From assembly GCF_014633365.1 (NCBI RefSeq), contig NC_068347.1:30856116-30920115 (forward strand): a DNA stretch of 64,000 nt, written 5' to 3'. The position numbers and the translations under genes are program-made. The notes beneath the pieces are model-generated. The model was not told the origin of the DNA, searched no databases, and worked only from the letters and a program-made list of their open reading frames with translations. The stretch comes from Diospyros lotus (taxonomy: Eukaryota; Streptophyta; Magnoliopsida; Ericales; Ebenaceae). Shown here piece by piece: positions 48,051 through 59,823 of the stretch (position 1 is its first letter; every line of letters begins with the position of its first letter).

Positions 48051-48574
48051 TAATTACTCTTTAAAATATGACAAATCAAGTGAGCTTGGAAAGGAATATA
48101 TATTAATTTAGCATAAAGAAATAATTAGGGCTTTATGTTCTAAAACCAAAACCAAAGTTCTTTCTAACATTCTGAAAATCTGGAAAGCATAAACTCTACA
48201 TAGTTGCAAGAAAATGAAGAAAGGATTTCGTTTCCCTCATCTGCAAATTGGAAGACATGGTGATGGAGCTGCCATGAAATTAAGATTATTGTGTTTCCAG
48301 AGAAGAAAAGGAAAGATTAACACAGCAAAGGAAACTAATTAATAATTATAAGAAGCCTCTGTTAATTGAAACAGCATCCATTAATTTACAAGACAAGAAT
48401 TGATCCTGGCTATAAGACAGGCAGCCAAGCCTTACCCCATTAATAAACCAAAGTTTGAGGCCTCCTTAATTAATTAATTTTAATGTTTTCAATTATCCAT
48501 CATCAGCATCTTATTCCTCTCCTTGTTATTCTAGCTAGCTGTGGTTGTCATGTACCTGGTGATCTTGAATGGTA

Positions 48575-48889
48575 CTACTTGTTGGATGGAGATGGAGAGG
48601 GAGATGATTTGGAATCAGTGGACCTTCTCCTCAGCAGCATCTGCCTCATCCCATCAGCAACCCGAGTGGCTGGATTGGATTTATATTTTCGACAAAAGGA
48701 CATGTGAGCCTTGACAGCCTCCTTCATCACAGACTTGCCTCTCTCGACTTCATCTCTCACAGCTTCTGAGCACAGCCCACATAGCCATTTGTCGTCAAAT
48801 TTTGCCTTCACCTCACTAATATAGTCTTGGGTGCAGTCTTCCTTCAGCCCACAACACTCACACTTTGCAGACTCAATCTCACGATCCAT
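48575..48889 (-). CDS. DUF1677 family protein
   Basis: A single-exon minus-strand frame of 104 aa starts MDREIESAKCECCGLKEDCT. Cysteines at 10, 12, 13, 19, 37 and 40 form a possible metal-binding cluster (CECC ... WLCGLCSEAVRDEVERG), the conserved core of the plant-specific DUF1677 family. The rest is a basic helix region (KEAVKAHMSFCRKYK) and a Ser/Pro-rich tail. The length is typical. The function is unknown. The Arabidopsis neighbour order I recall (At3g22540, then FLZ8 At3g22550) is the same here. Confidence 0.88.
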   Translation of the reverse strand: MDREIESAKCECCGLKEDCTQDYISEVKAKFDDKWLCGLCSEAVRDEVERGKSVMKEAVKAHMSFCRKYKSNPATRVADGMRQMLLRRRSTDSKSSPSPSPSNK

Positions 48890-51800
48890 TTCTTAGTTAA
48901 ATATGTTCTTCTTCAACAATCATCAACAAATTCATAATAAACGCGCCCCCTTTCTTCAAACCTCAAAAGTTGTAAAGAAAGCAGTAGCAGTAGTAGTCAC
49001 CGGGAAGGACCGGGGGGTGTGGGGGGAGCTGGCTTTTATACATGCATGTTTGGTTTGAGAGAAAATCAAGAGAGAGAGAGCTGCATAATTTTCTCTCCAT
49101 GTTCCAAGGGGACATGAGGTGGGCAGTGGGGGAAATGAGCCAAGATTGTCTGGACTGGGGGTCCTCTCTCTTTTGCCATTCATTAATTTTATATATTATT
49201 AAAACTCATAATTAATAAATTCGAGTGGGTGATGGATTCGATTCTATCTACTTCCCCCCGTTTTGTCACCTTCTCTTGTATTTAGTTTTGGGTTTTGTTT
49301 GATTGACAGTTACTTTCGGTTGGCAATGAGATAGTTGAATTAATAATTGCTTTTAAATATATTATAGCTCCACTTTTCAGAACTTCCATGGTTTCAAGTT
49401 TAGGGCTCACCTAACCTAACCATATAGAAACAACACCTCAACCGGACACCATTAAATTGACTAATATATATATGGCGGTCTTCCGTGCTTCAAGGGCCAT
49501 AATAATTGATCCAAGAAAATTTAGGGTAATCATACCATAAAATTACATACAAATTACGTGTTGTAAACATAAGCTTATTCCAAAAACCCTCACCTTCTCA
49601 TTTCTTAATTAGTTCCATTACAAAAGTTTCAAAACCAATTTGGGTTACAAAATCAAGTTTTAAAACAATTTTGATCGTTGATTTCTCCTTTAACTATCAT
49701 TAAATTTCTGTTTTGAATTTGAGTTTAATTTCAAATTTAAAACCACCCCATTTAAGCCACATTTGGGAATTAAGTTTTGTTGTCGGCAGTTGGACTGTTG
49801 ACAAACCATAGAAACCGGTACAATTACTGAGGAGTGAGGAGTGAGGAGCTTTCATATAATTTAATTGATTTGTACGTACGTTCGCAAATGTTCCTCCCTC
49901 AATTATTAGAGACAAACCAAAATGTGAGGATTACAGTAAAGAGTCGGAAAAGATGAGATTACAGAGGTAATTAATTATGATTGGCCACGTCTCATGAGCT
50001 GAGCAGTATCATCAATCAATTAGTTAAAAGGCTTTCCAGACAATCCCCTTAGTGGCACACCGGAATGGATTTGTAGAGATCGAAAGTAATGTGTTTTATC
50101 AGTTACTTTTATCAATCTTCTCACTGTCTTTTTGTAGCTTTTGAGGACTCTAAACTAATTATCTGCGCCCACAACTACTGCATCTTCACATATATATATG
50201 TGTGTGTGTGTGTGTGTGTTCTTCTTTTCTTTCTTAATTTCTTAATTCAAGGCAATTGCTCTCTAAGAACTGTTCCCAATTAAGGCCTAATAGAGTCAAG
50301 AGATATCTCCGATCTATTTAAAAAATCTAAATCGTTTTCTTCTTCCTTCTTCCTCCATGTGACTGACTGTGAGCTGCAAAGTTGTAGTCAAGTATATGGT
50401 CAATGCCATGAGATTGAGGGCTCATTATATCCAATCAACTTCTGTAAATTCCCTATAATACATATATATTGATACACAAAGTGAAAAGCAAAAGATCAAA
50501 GCACATAAATTAAAGCATTATGCTTTGTTACCCATTATCTATTGGCTTCTGTAGGGGCCTCTCGTTTGTCTGATCATGCACGAGGGTGATTCATGCTATG
50601 CATTTGTAAAAACAATTAAAAACTTTAAATGAAAGTTTATTAGATAATATTTTAAAAATATATTTTATGAACATAATTTTATTGCACCGAATCAACATAA
50701 TACAATATTCTAAATGTAATTCCTAGCTTCATAAAAAACAAATTAAACAATAACCGAATACATACATATATGAATATGTGTGTATATTTTTTATTAATAT
50801 TTAATATTATTATTTATTACGAATTATAATTTTTTATTAAAAACCTTCAAAAAGTTTTTGGTATATATTAAACCCGAGATCAAACTAAATCAAACAAAAA
50901 ACTAGTCATCTCCAATACTAAAATCGAGAATTAACTAGAATCCTCTCACAATGAATTAAATTCAAATTTAAATAGTCTTACAAAGAAACGTACAAAGGAA
51001 CAAAAAAATTTCACGAGCAACCACTGATCCATCAAAAGGCCTTTAGCATGGGGCCATATTTCTGTTCCTCCATTCTCATAAGCAATTGACATTAGTGAAT
51101 ATTTTTAGAGTTTGTATTAATTTAATTAATGCCCTTCACATGACATCCACATGCACCCTCTTGCCCTTACCAAAGTCCTCAATCATTTAGATTCATCAAT
51201 TGAACTTAGCTGCTTTATATCCTTCAATGAGAAACCAAAAAAAGAGTTATAACTTCTTGTTCTATTAGATAACAAGATTATAGCCAAAATACTTTGTTCG
51301 TTACATATCAATATTAATATATACTTCTCCTTCTTATCATCATATGATTCAATTATATATTGTGCTTGTGGCATGTGCTAGTAACAGTCCCCAGTGCCAG
51401 CATAACGGGTTGTCAATTAGGATGATTTTTCTTCAATTTTTTAAGCAAACCCTGATTGTTTTGTTTGGAAAAAAAAGTGCCCATGACTTCAAAAGAATAA
51501 TAATTTTATAATTATTATATAAGCCATTTTTATAACTAGTATTTGGGCCTTATACTTCCAACTTCAAGAAAAGAAAGTTGGTCAACTTAGACAAATTGCA
51601 TGAACATTTGCATGGAATTCTTAGGACCCACCCATGTGGAGACTCTGAGGGGTGCCTTAGACTTGCCCTACCCTCTTCACTTGGGCCCTCTAGATTCATC
51701 TTCTTGCTTGGATACTACCATACACCGCATGCTTCTTGTTTGCTCAAAGCTTGCTTTAGACAACCTTTTGTTTTTTAAAAGGGTTTGTGTATTAACGCAA

Positions 51801-52853
51801 TGCTTTCAAAATAAATTATCATAAATAAATATAATTGACGAGATAGAATTCTTGCTGTTAACTTTACTTAGTGAGATTAAACATGGACTTGCGATTATTG
51901 TTGTTCTAATACAAAGTTTTCTTTCTTTGCTTGGTTTTTATCATTTTAGAGTCTTATCTGTATCCAATTTTAGAAAATAACTGAACCCTAATAGTGGAAT
52001 TTTAAAATTGAGGGAATATTATTTATTTTACCCTACTATATACAGTTGAAGAAAATAAATTAAAATTCCACGTGCTGAGCTTTCACATCTTCATTTCTAA
52101 ATTGGCCTTGGTTCAGTGGGTTGGGCCAGTTATTGTTTTGAACTCCGGTTGGGCCTGACTACAATGGGCTAGCTGTTTTGGGTCCTCAAATGGACTCTGA
52201 TTGGGCTTTGATGTGAATTTGTTAATTCAGGATCAGATCTAAAAACAGAATTGGCAGGTGAAGCTATGGATGATATCACACTGTTATAAAAATATTCAGC
52301 AAATTGTCTTCTGAAGACATCAGTAATCAGAAACCAGATTTCGATGCATAATTTTCCTGAGAAACAAACAGAGGTCTTGTCAGGAGTTTGTCTCCCTGTA
52401 AATGGAGAGATTCGCGTGAAATTCCTAATTTATTCCAAGAAACCTTAACAAGATGGCTAAAAATGGCCTCCAAAGAGGGAAATCAAATCATGGAAAGAAA
52501 ATGATAAGAAAAAGAAAAGAATCTTCCCAAATCAGATTATTTGCGTATAATATGAGCCTAACCTTTTACATAATTCTATCAATAATAGTAGCAATAAATA
52601 ATAACCATTAATTATAGAAAACAAAGATAGAGCGAGCTTCAATTGCATCATCATGATCACCAGCTTTGGCAAAAGCCAACAGCAAAGCAATGTCCCAAAA
52701 GCAACTCCATTGATTGACAACCATGTGCAGAAAACTGCTGATTTTGATTTCCACCCAATGAACATGATGAATTTACATAATGACAGATCTTTGAAGCCAA
52801 GAAAGAAAGAAAGAAAATTGAAGGAATTTTCAGGGAAAAGCCCATAAACGTCG
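48890..52853. other. Spacer between DUF1677 and FLZ genes
   Basis: 48890-49200 is probably the DUF1677 promoter and leader, with a short GA run near 49070. A TA/TG microsatellite lies at about 50190-50220. The remainder is AT-rich. Short frames such as those at 51578 and 52532 show no recognisable domain. The last few hundred bases before 52854 are likely FLZ 3' UTR. Confidence 0.5.
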
Positions 52854-54030
52854 TCAAGACTCCAACTTTCCCATCTTCTCTTCCAGCATCATTTCCTTGT
52901 GCCGGCACTCGCTGCTGCAGAAAGCTTTCTCACCCCTGCAACAACAATGGAGGATGATGAGCAAACGTATAGAACTGGTAGTTTAATTCCTCAAATCCAA
53001 ATTTGATTGAGATGAGTCCCTGTGATGAAACTTAATTTTGAATTTGAATAGAGGATGTGAAGCTTAATTCAACCGGTGACATGATATTAATGTGTCTTTC
53101 CTAACACAACTCCTAGATATCGGCCAGATACAGTTCTAATACGTTTCGTGAAAGTAGAGCAAATGAAAATAATTAATATGATTGTGTTTCATTCCATAAT
53201 TAGAATCCCTAAAGTAAAGAAACTTGAGCTAACCTATAAATGTAGATGTCTTTTCCTTGGCCGAGATTCTTCCTGCAAGTGTGACAGAAGCTGAGGAAAC
53301 TCTCCGATGGAAAGCTCAATGACCGATTATAGTAAAACCCATTTTCCATTTTGGAAGCAGCAGAGATCTCAACAACGCAATCATCGAAAATATGGGTTGT
53401 TCTCGGATTGGGGCCGCGAGAAATCACGCGAGTGTAATCCTCGGAGAGCTCCATTTCAGAAGCAGGGACGGTGAAAGTCGCCGGAGAATTGGGGGTTTCT
53501 GGGCCGGAATTCGCAGAGCCAAACGGCGACTTCGTCCCAAGAGACGGCGAGAAGGAACCCAGCTGAGAAGTCCTCGTCTTGATCCCGAAATCGGCCGGCG
53601 ATTTGGGAGATTGAACGGTGGAAAGAATAGAGGAGGGAATCTGGATCTTCAACTGTGATCCGAACAGAACCATTCGGCTATTAGATTTGGGCAATATTGG
53701 GTCGGAATTTTCATCGGCGAGAGCGTCGACAATGCCGAGACCAACCCGTCGGGAGTAATCCAATCTTTCCCATTGGGTTCTGGTCTCTGGTTTTGGGAAT
53801 TTTAGAGTTTGTTTATCTGACCAGAAGGGGTTTTTCAGGGCGGGGAATGGTATGGTGTCGACGATGGAAGTTGGGCTCAGAACAGATTCGGTTTCAGTGA
53901 AGCTTTTCGAAGCAAGAGAGCTGAAAATGGAAGTAGTGAGCCTGGTGTATTTTCCGGTTGGCGAAGATAGAGAGCTGCAATCCGCCATTGGAGCTTGCTT
54001 GGTGGTTGCTCTTGATCTCTTCTTCAGCAT
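52854..54030 (-). CDS. FLZ8: FCS-like zinc finger protein (FLZ/DUF581)
   Basis: Two minus-strand exons join in frame: 54030-53234 and 52935-52854 (GT-AG intron of 298 bp), giving 292 aa. It begins MLKKRSRATTKQ, as in the FLZ6/8/10 subgroup, which supports this start over M15. The long middle is Ser/Pro-rich and disordered, with a GLGIVDAL motif near residue 96. The FLZ finger straddles the splice: C249, C252, C272, C276 with the signature FCSSEC, then RHKEMMLEE. FLZ proteins are plant-specific adaptors that bind the SnRK1 kinase through this finger. The symbol is inferred from position and similarity to At3g22550, from memory. A TA-rich TATA-like tract (54312-54334) lies about 285 bp upstream. 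Confidence 0.9.
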
Positions 54031-54517
54031 AGCGTAATAGCCTAGAAATCAGCCCGCCAAATAAACACTCCGATGAGTAACTAAAACGTAGAAGTTAAAG
54101 CAATGATAAACAAAGCCCACAAAGAATCCAAACTCAGAGAGAGAGAGAGAGATTTGGCACCTCAAATGTGGCGCATTTTAGCGAGAAAACTCCATTTCTA
54201 GAGAAGGTTTAAGCTCTAAGATCAGAAAAGAAAACCTTTTAATTAGCTCTCAGAAGAGGAAGCGACGAAAGAGAGGGAAAATAAGGTGATGTTTTGGGGT
54301 ATCGAATACTTTATATATATATATATATATATATGATTTTGTTTGAGCCAGGAGGAGGAGGAGGAGGATTAGGATGATTTTGAGGAAAAATGGGTTTCTT
54401 TTTTATTTAAAAGGCTTCTCAGATGGAGACAAGACCAATAAATCAAAAGGGCCAGAGAAAGGAGACAACCACCGAAATTAAAACTGCTCCTCCATTCAAT
54501 GTTTCTCTTCTTCAGAG

Positions 54518-54550
<33 letters not shown>

Positions 54551-56089
54551 CGATTGAAATGATGAGGAGGAGGGGTCCGGTTGGGGATGATGAGATCGGG
54601 TTTGGTTTGCAATTGCAGGAGCATGGGATGGGAACACCAGCGGCTTTGGGCTTTGGCTTTGGTAAAAGCACCAACGCTTAATACGCTTGCCTCCTTCTTC
54701 TTCTTCATCACCAGCCCTGAATTCATTTAAGTCTTATTCATTCGCGGCGGTTTCTGCCACCAAGTACAGTACAGATTCTCTCTCTCTCTTTCTCTCTCCC
54801 TATCCGCCATGCGCACAGTTGTGGCAGTATCACACTAACCCCTATGCTGGCTGACGACACCTTCCTTTATTTTTTCTTCACTTCAATTTATACCCGAGTA
54901 ATCTATTTTACCTGGAAGATACACAATTTTTTTTTATCGAAAGTAAACAAAAAAAATCAAAATACTCTCACTCAATTTGTAAAGTGTGCCACTAGGTGCT
55001 GCTTTTTTCTCTCTCTTTCCATGACAGTTGATGCACCCGCCACTTCATTGTTACCTTCGCCTTGTCGTTGCTTTCACCTCATTGACATCGCCTCGCCAAT
55101 CATCGTCGTATTTTTCCTCCATTGAAAATGTAATGGCAATCGACGAGACGATAGCAACGACGAAACAACGATTGCACTAGCGACCATAGAAGGAAGATGA
55201 GGACATTTCGATCTTTTTGCCTTTCTTCGATAACTCCCTTTGTTAATCTCTCGGGCAAAGTAGCACTGCCCATATATATTACCATAGGTGTCGTAGCAGA
55301 AAAAATATAAATTATTTTATTTTATTATTATTTAATTATTTTCTCTAAAATATATATATATATATATTTGAAGAGCATAATAATCAAGACCACAATAAAA
55401 ATATAGTAACGTGTCATCATCGAAGCGAAGCGTATTTTCGTAGACTAAACAGTTGTTTTGTTTATATATTTTAAGCAAAAATTGTAAAATTTTTAATGTT
55501 TGAATGACGTGAAATCCCTCCAATTCAACCACGTACTAATTATATTTTAGTATTTAGAGAAAATGATTAAATATTGTTGAATTAGCTTAATTAGTAGTTC
55601 ATTAGAAGATAATCTTTTTGATTAAATACAGTTTAGTTTTTTTTATTTTTTATTTTTGCTAAGATGTGGATGTTTTAGTGGTATCTTAGTGTTAGAGAAA
55701 TTTAAATGGTAATTATTTTAATAAATTATATATTTAAAGTAGTAGTAGTAGTAGTAGTATTTGAGGTCCAAAAGAGCAATGAAATGAATGATGGCTGAAG
55801 CTGTGTCCGACAAAGAGAAATGGGCCACATGTCTCTTAACAAAACAACAATAAACTCGAGCTAATACAAATTAGCATCATCCCTAATAATGTGATCTGAC
55901 TTTTTAAGTACTTTGGACTTGGGGCAAATGAATAGTTTACAAACTTATCAAACCTACCCAAATGTCCTTTAAATATAATCTAATTATTATATAACTTTTC
56001 ACACAATTATTAACCACAATAATAATACTATAATAATTATTCATGAGGGGTACCAAAAAAGTTTAAATTTAGAGTATAAATATTAAAAT
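54031..56089. other. Spacer with FLZ leader, inverted-repeat element F4 and microsatellites
   Basis: 54031-54310 is the probable FLZ leader. It contains a short GA run near 54140. (TA)n is at 54312-54334, (CT)n at about 54519-54538 and (AGT)n at 55738-55759. Element F4 lies at 54934-55234. The rest is AT-rich with no gene visible. Confidence 0.5.
54934..55234. mobile_element. Inverted-repeat element F4
   Basis: The left arm TTATCGAAAGTAAACAAAAA and onward aligns with the reverse complement of the right arm (TTATCGAAGAAAGGCAAAAA and onward) for about 40 bp. Inside is a CT-rich run, TTTCCATGACAG and then CGCC/TCGTCG-rich sequence, as in F1-F3. Confidence 0.65.
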
Positions 56090-56428
56090 TGATGATGATT
56101 TTTGGAACCGACCACCATGTGCCAACTCGAGAATAAAACCTCGGAGTTAATGATATCGGACATCGGTGATAGAACCTGCAAGACAATAGAATGGCAGGGC
56201 TATGGTCCCCTGGGTGGACTCCGACGCTCAAATTAGTAGAGTAAATGCGAGTAGTAATAAATGTAAGAGCTGTAGAGCTTTTTATACCTGATGAGAATCG
56301 ACCCAAATTTTTTGGACTCCGCACCAGATTGTTGACTTGCCACGTGTCAGCCTCTCGAGCAATCCATGTGGTGAGCGAGGCCACTAGCGTGTAGGGGTAT
56401 TCTTGTAATTTTAGGTAGTGCCACATTA
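56090..56428 (-). repeat. 3' LTR of the gypsy element
   Basis: 339 bp, starting TGATGATGATTTTTGG. It aligns with 59470-59823 over its full length. It lacks about 15 bp present in the other copy near its start, and its outer base pattern has decayed to ATTA at the internal end. Confidence 0.88.
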
Positions 56429-56739
56429 CTTGCCCCCCACTCCTTGAGCTAAGCTGAGAATTACGTTGGGTAGAGGAGTAACTTAATTTCTGAGGTTATT
56501 TAACAGTAGATTTTTTCCAAGGTGCATAAGAGTATTTTTAGCTCGGCAAATGATGATGATGATCTATGAGACCACCCACCACGCGCTGCCTTGACAAATG
56601 GACCTCGGGAGTGGAAGCTTCAGACTTGGGTATTCTTGGCCTCGGATCTGTAGCCTGCACTTCGAACTTGGTTATACCTGGCGCTGTTTGTGGGGATGTA
56701 GCCTATAAGACAACGAAGCAATAAGGCTGGGATTCCCTG

Positions 56740-57080
56740 GTCAGGTTGGTCTGGCTGGGATCCCCTGGTTAGCCTGGGATTCCTTGGTCTGGTTGGGATT
56801 TCCCCTGGTTAGGCTGGGATTCCTTGCTCTGGCTGATCAAGTTGGGATATCCTCTGGTCAGGTTGGGATTTTTCCTGGTTAGGATGGGATTCCCTGGTTT
56901 GGTTGGGATTTCCCCTAGTCAGGTTGGGATCCCTTGGCCTGGTTGATCAGGCTAGGATATCCTCTGATCAGGTTAGGATTTCCCCTAATCAGGTTGGGAT
57001 TTTCCCTAGTCAAGCTGGAATCCCTTGGTCTGGCTGATCAGGCTGGGATATCATTTGGTCAGGTTGGGATCCCTTGGGCT
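56740..57080. repeat. Short-unit tandem array (GGTTGGGAT / CCCCTGGTCA type)
   Basis: Imperfect units of roughly 20-35 bp alternate GGTTGGGATTCC-like and CCTGGTCAGG-like blocks, with CTGATCAGG inserted in some. About a dozen units are visible. It lies next to the longer-unit array, between integrase and the 3' LTR. Confidence 0.8.
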
Positions 57081-58480
57081 CTTGACCTATGGATTTCAGT
57101 CACTCCCACGCAAAAAATGGTGTTGGGTTCTGAATTTTTTTTGGCCATTAGTCCATATTCGGCTTGTGGACGACCTAGGGTACTTGACTCTTGGATTTTT
57201 GCCACTCTCACGTGAACGAGGGTGTTAGGCTCTGAATTTTTTCCATGGCCATTAGTCTATATTTAGCTTGTGGATGGCCAAGGGCACTTGACCCTTGGAT
57301 TTTTGCCACTCCCATGCGAAGAAGGGTGTTGAGTTTCTTCTAGCCATTAGTCCATCTTCGGCTTGTGGACGGCCTAGGGCTCATGACCCTTGAATTTTAG
57401 CCACTCCCTTGCGAAGGAGGGTGTTGGGCTAGAGTTTTTCCTTGGCTATTAGTCTACATTTGGGGACGGCCTAGGACACTTAATCCTTGGATTGTTGTCA
57501 CTCCCACGCGAAGAAGGTGTTGAGTTTCTTCCGGCCATTAGTCCATCTTCAGCTTGTGGACGACCTAGGGCTCGTGACCCTTGAATTTTAGCCACTCCTT
57601 CGTTGATGAGGGTGTTGAGTTAGAGTTTTTCCTTGGCTTTTGGGGACGGCCTAGGGCACTTAACCCTTGGATTGTTGTTACTCCCACACGAATGAGGGTG
57701 TTGAGTTTTTTTCGGCCATTAGTCCATATTCGGCTTGTGGACGGCTTAGAGCTCGTGACCCTTAGATTTTAGCCACTCTCTCGTAGAGAAGAGTGTTGGG
57801 CTAGAGTTTTTCCTTGGGCATTAATCCACTTTTGGGGACGGCCTAGGGCACTTGACCCTTGGATTGTTGTCACTCCCACGCGAATGAGGGTATTCAGTTT
57901 CTTCCGGCCATTAGTCCATCTTCGGCATGTGGACGGCCTAGGGTTTATGACCCTTGGATTTTAGCCACTCCCTCGCAGAGAAGGGTGTTGCGCTAGAGTT
58001 TTTCTTTGGCCATTAGTCCACATTTAGGGACGGCCTAGGACACTTGACCCTTGGATTTTTGCCACTCTCACACAAATGAGGGTGTTGGGCTCTGAATTTT
58101 TTCCTTGGCCATTAGTCCACCTTCAGCTTATGGATAGCCAAGGGCACTTGACCCTTAGATTTTTGCCACTCCCATGCGAAGAAGGGTGTTGAGTTTCTTC
58201 CGGCCATTAGTCCATCTTCGGCTTGTGGACGGCCTAGGGCTCGTGACCCTTGATTTTAGCCACTCCCTTGCAAAGGAAGGTGTTAGGCTAGAGTTTTTCC
58301 TTGGCCATTAGTCCACTTTTGGGGACGGCCTAGGGCACTTGACCCTTGGATAAGTTTTTTCGTGGCCATTAGTCCACATTTGGGGAAGGCCTAGGGCTCG
58401 TGACCCTTGGATGAGTTTTTCCGTGGCCATTAGTCCATCTTTGGGGACGGCTTAGGGCTCGTGACCCTTGGATTTTTCTT
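57070..58480. repeat. About 15-16 tandem units of 60-104 bp with alternating A/B types
   Basis: Each unit contains GACCCTTGGATT, GCCACTCCC, a GTGTTG motif, GCCATTAGTCCA and GACGGCCTAGGG. Many units alternate between type A (CACTTGACC... with CTTCGGCTTGTGGACGG) and type B (CTCGTGACCC... with TTTGGGGACGG), forming a dimer near 190 bp. The last two full units are shortened to about 61 bp. Confidence 0.85.
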
Positions 58481-58589
58481 TAGCGAAGTGTTGGCCTTTG
58501 TGAGATTGCTATTAGATGGAGAGAATCCGAAATCTTGTCATTAGTCGTAAAAAGAGTACAAAGAGGTTCGGAGAATTTCCCTACTCAAT

Positions 58590-58870
58590 AATAAAACTTT
58601 CTTAAGTTTTGCACATTCCAGGTATGCTTCAAGGGTTGCCTTCCATGTCTTCTAGTCGATATGCCCCCAGACTTAAGGATTTCACCACCTGGTATGGTCT
58701 TTCCCAATTTGGAGTTATTTTATTCGCTTCCCGAGGATGACTCACGTCGAACCGTCGCAGTACAAGATCTCCTAGCATGAAACTCCTAGCGTGGATTTGT
58801 CGATTGTAGTATCTAGCAATGTGTTGATTATACGTGACTTGTCGAATTCACGTAAGGCCTCAGAGCTCAT
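58590..58870 (-). pseudogene. Integrase C-terminal fragment of the gypsy element
   Basis: The minus-strand reading gives ARYYNRQIHARSFMLGDLVL, then NKITPNWERPYQVVKSL and AYRLEDMEGNP before a stop. This is the conserved end of gypsy integrase. A stop interrupts the upstream part. Reverse transcriptase, RNase H and the catalytic core are missing. Confidence 0.75.
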
Positions 58871-58993
58871 CCATCAAATCCAAGTTGCGCCTTAGCGCTT
58901 ACTCAGGGGTTGGTTAGAGCCGAGATGAGGCGGCTCTTCCTTTCCCCTCTTGAGTTCTTAGACTTGCCTCTCCAGGAAACGCAATTGCCTCTC

Positions 58994-59326
58994 CTACGGA
59001 GTCCCTCCTTCTTGTGAGGGGGAAGAAGTAGATCCTGCAGCTTCAGAGGGATGGATTTCCTGGCCCGACTGGCGGGATTGACGAGGCTCCTGAGTAGGAG
59101 GAGGTGACTGGTGCTCCTCTCGCTGAAAGGGCACATGCGGACGATTTTGTTCATTCTGGTGTAGATAACCAGTCAACAACTCAGTTAACTGTTGGACATG
59201 ATTTTTCAACCTGGTAAGTCGGTCATCTGGCATTGGATTGGCCAAAGATGGTGGATTCTCCCCATGTGGCAGGGCCTCTAGATTGGCATTAGCTTGGCTA
59301 CGAGTCACGTCTCTTTGGGGAGCCAT
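58994..59326 (-). pseudogene. Gag N-terminal fragment of the gypsy element
   Basis: The minus-strand frame from ATG 59326 (MAPQRDVTRSQANANLEALP) runs to a stop at 58994, about 110 aa. It is rich in Gln, Pro and Asn with a short Leu-heptad stretch (RLTRLKNHVQQLTELL). It lacks the capsid core and zinc knuckle, so it is the truncated start of gag. The same frame is open back into the LTR. Confidence 0.65.
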
Positions 59327-59469
59327 GTAGTTAGTTATGGCGAGGGGCAAAAGTTGTTTGACACTTATGGAAAGACCGAGGTCCGAGGTAAGGAGTGGAA
59401 GTCCAAAACGTGAGGTAAGGAAAGAAGAGGCTGGTGAGTCTAGACGTCGGCCCCACGGTGGGTGCCAAA

Positions 59470-59823
59470 TGATGATGATTTTTGGGACCGACCACCACGT
59501 GCCACCTCTGCGAATGGACCTCGAGAATAGAACCTCGGACTTAGTGATGTTAGACATCGGTGATAGAACCTGCAAGACAACAGAGTGGCGGGGCTAGAGT
59601 CTCCCGGGGTGGACTCTGACGCTCAAATTAGTAGAGTAAATGCGAGTAGTAATAAATGTGAGACTTGTAGAGCTTTTTATACCTGATGAGGACCGGCTCG
59701 GATCTTTCGGACTCCGCACCAGATTGTTGACTTGCCACGTGTCAGCCTCTCGGGCAATCCATGTGGCGAGTGAGGCCACTAGCGCGTAGGGGTATTCTTG
59801 TAATTTTTGGTAGTGCCACATCA
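59470..59823 (-). repeat. 5' LTR of the gypsy element
   Basis: 354 bp, starting TGATGATGATTTTTGGGACC and ending TAGTGCCACATCA. It pairs with 56090-56428. Differences from its partner are numerous, so the insertion is not very recent. Confidence 0.88.

Larger units (their letters stand above)
43890..48574. other. MITE-rich spacer between glyoxalase and DUF1677 genes
   Basis: The spacer is AT-rich and gene-free. It holds inverted-repeat elements F2 and F3, a 15-C/15-A tract with a 47-bp duplication at 46100-46217 and the second MITE copy at 47908. Short frames at 46250, 46749 and 47145 match nothing I know and look random. Confidence 0.55.
56090..59823 (-). mobile_element. Defective Ty3/gypsy element (Tat-like layout) with both LTRs and target duplication
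   Basis: Two related LTRs (56090-56428 and 59470-59823) bound the element, and the 5-mer AAAAT flanks it on both sides (56085-56089 and 59824-59828). It runs on the minus strand. After the 5' LTR comes TTTGGCACCCACCGTGGGGC, resembling the primer-binding region of plant gypsy elements. A gag N-terminus follows (ATG at 59326, MAPQRDVTRSQANAN). A large deletion follows, so the next coding trace is the integrase C-terminus (about 58870-58590, FMLGDLVLRRFDVSHPREAN). Then come about 1.7 kb of tandem repeats, the polypurine tract GGAGTGGGGGGCAAG and the 3' LTR. Long tandem repeats between pol and 3' LTR are characteristic of the Tat/Ogre/Retand lineage. It cannot be autonomous. Confidence 0.88.

Noticed and set aside
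53392..54037. Plus-strand frames opposite the FLZ gene
   Set aside because: Shadow of the FLZ coding strand; no recognisable domain.
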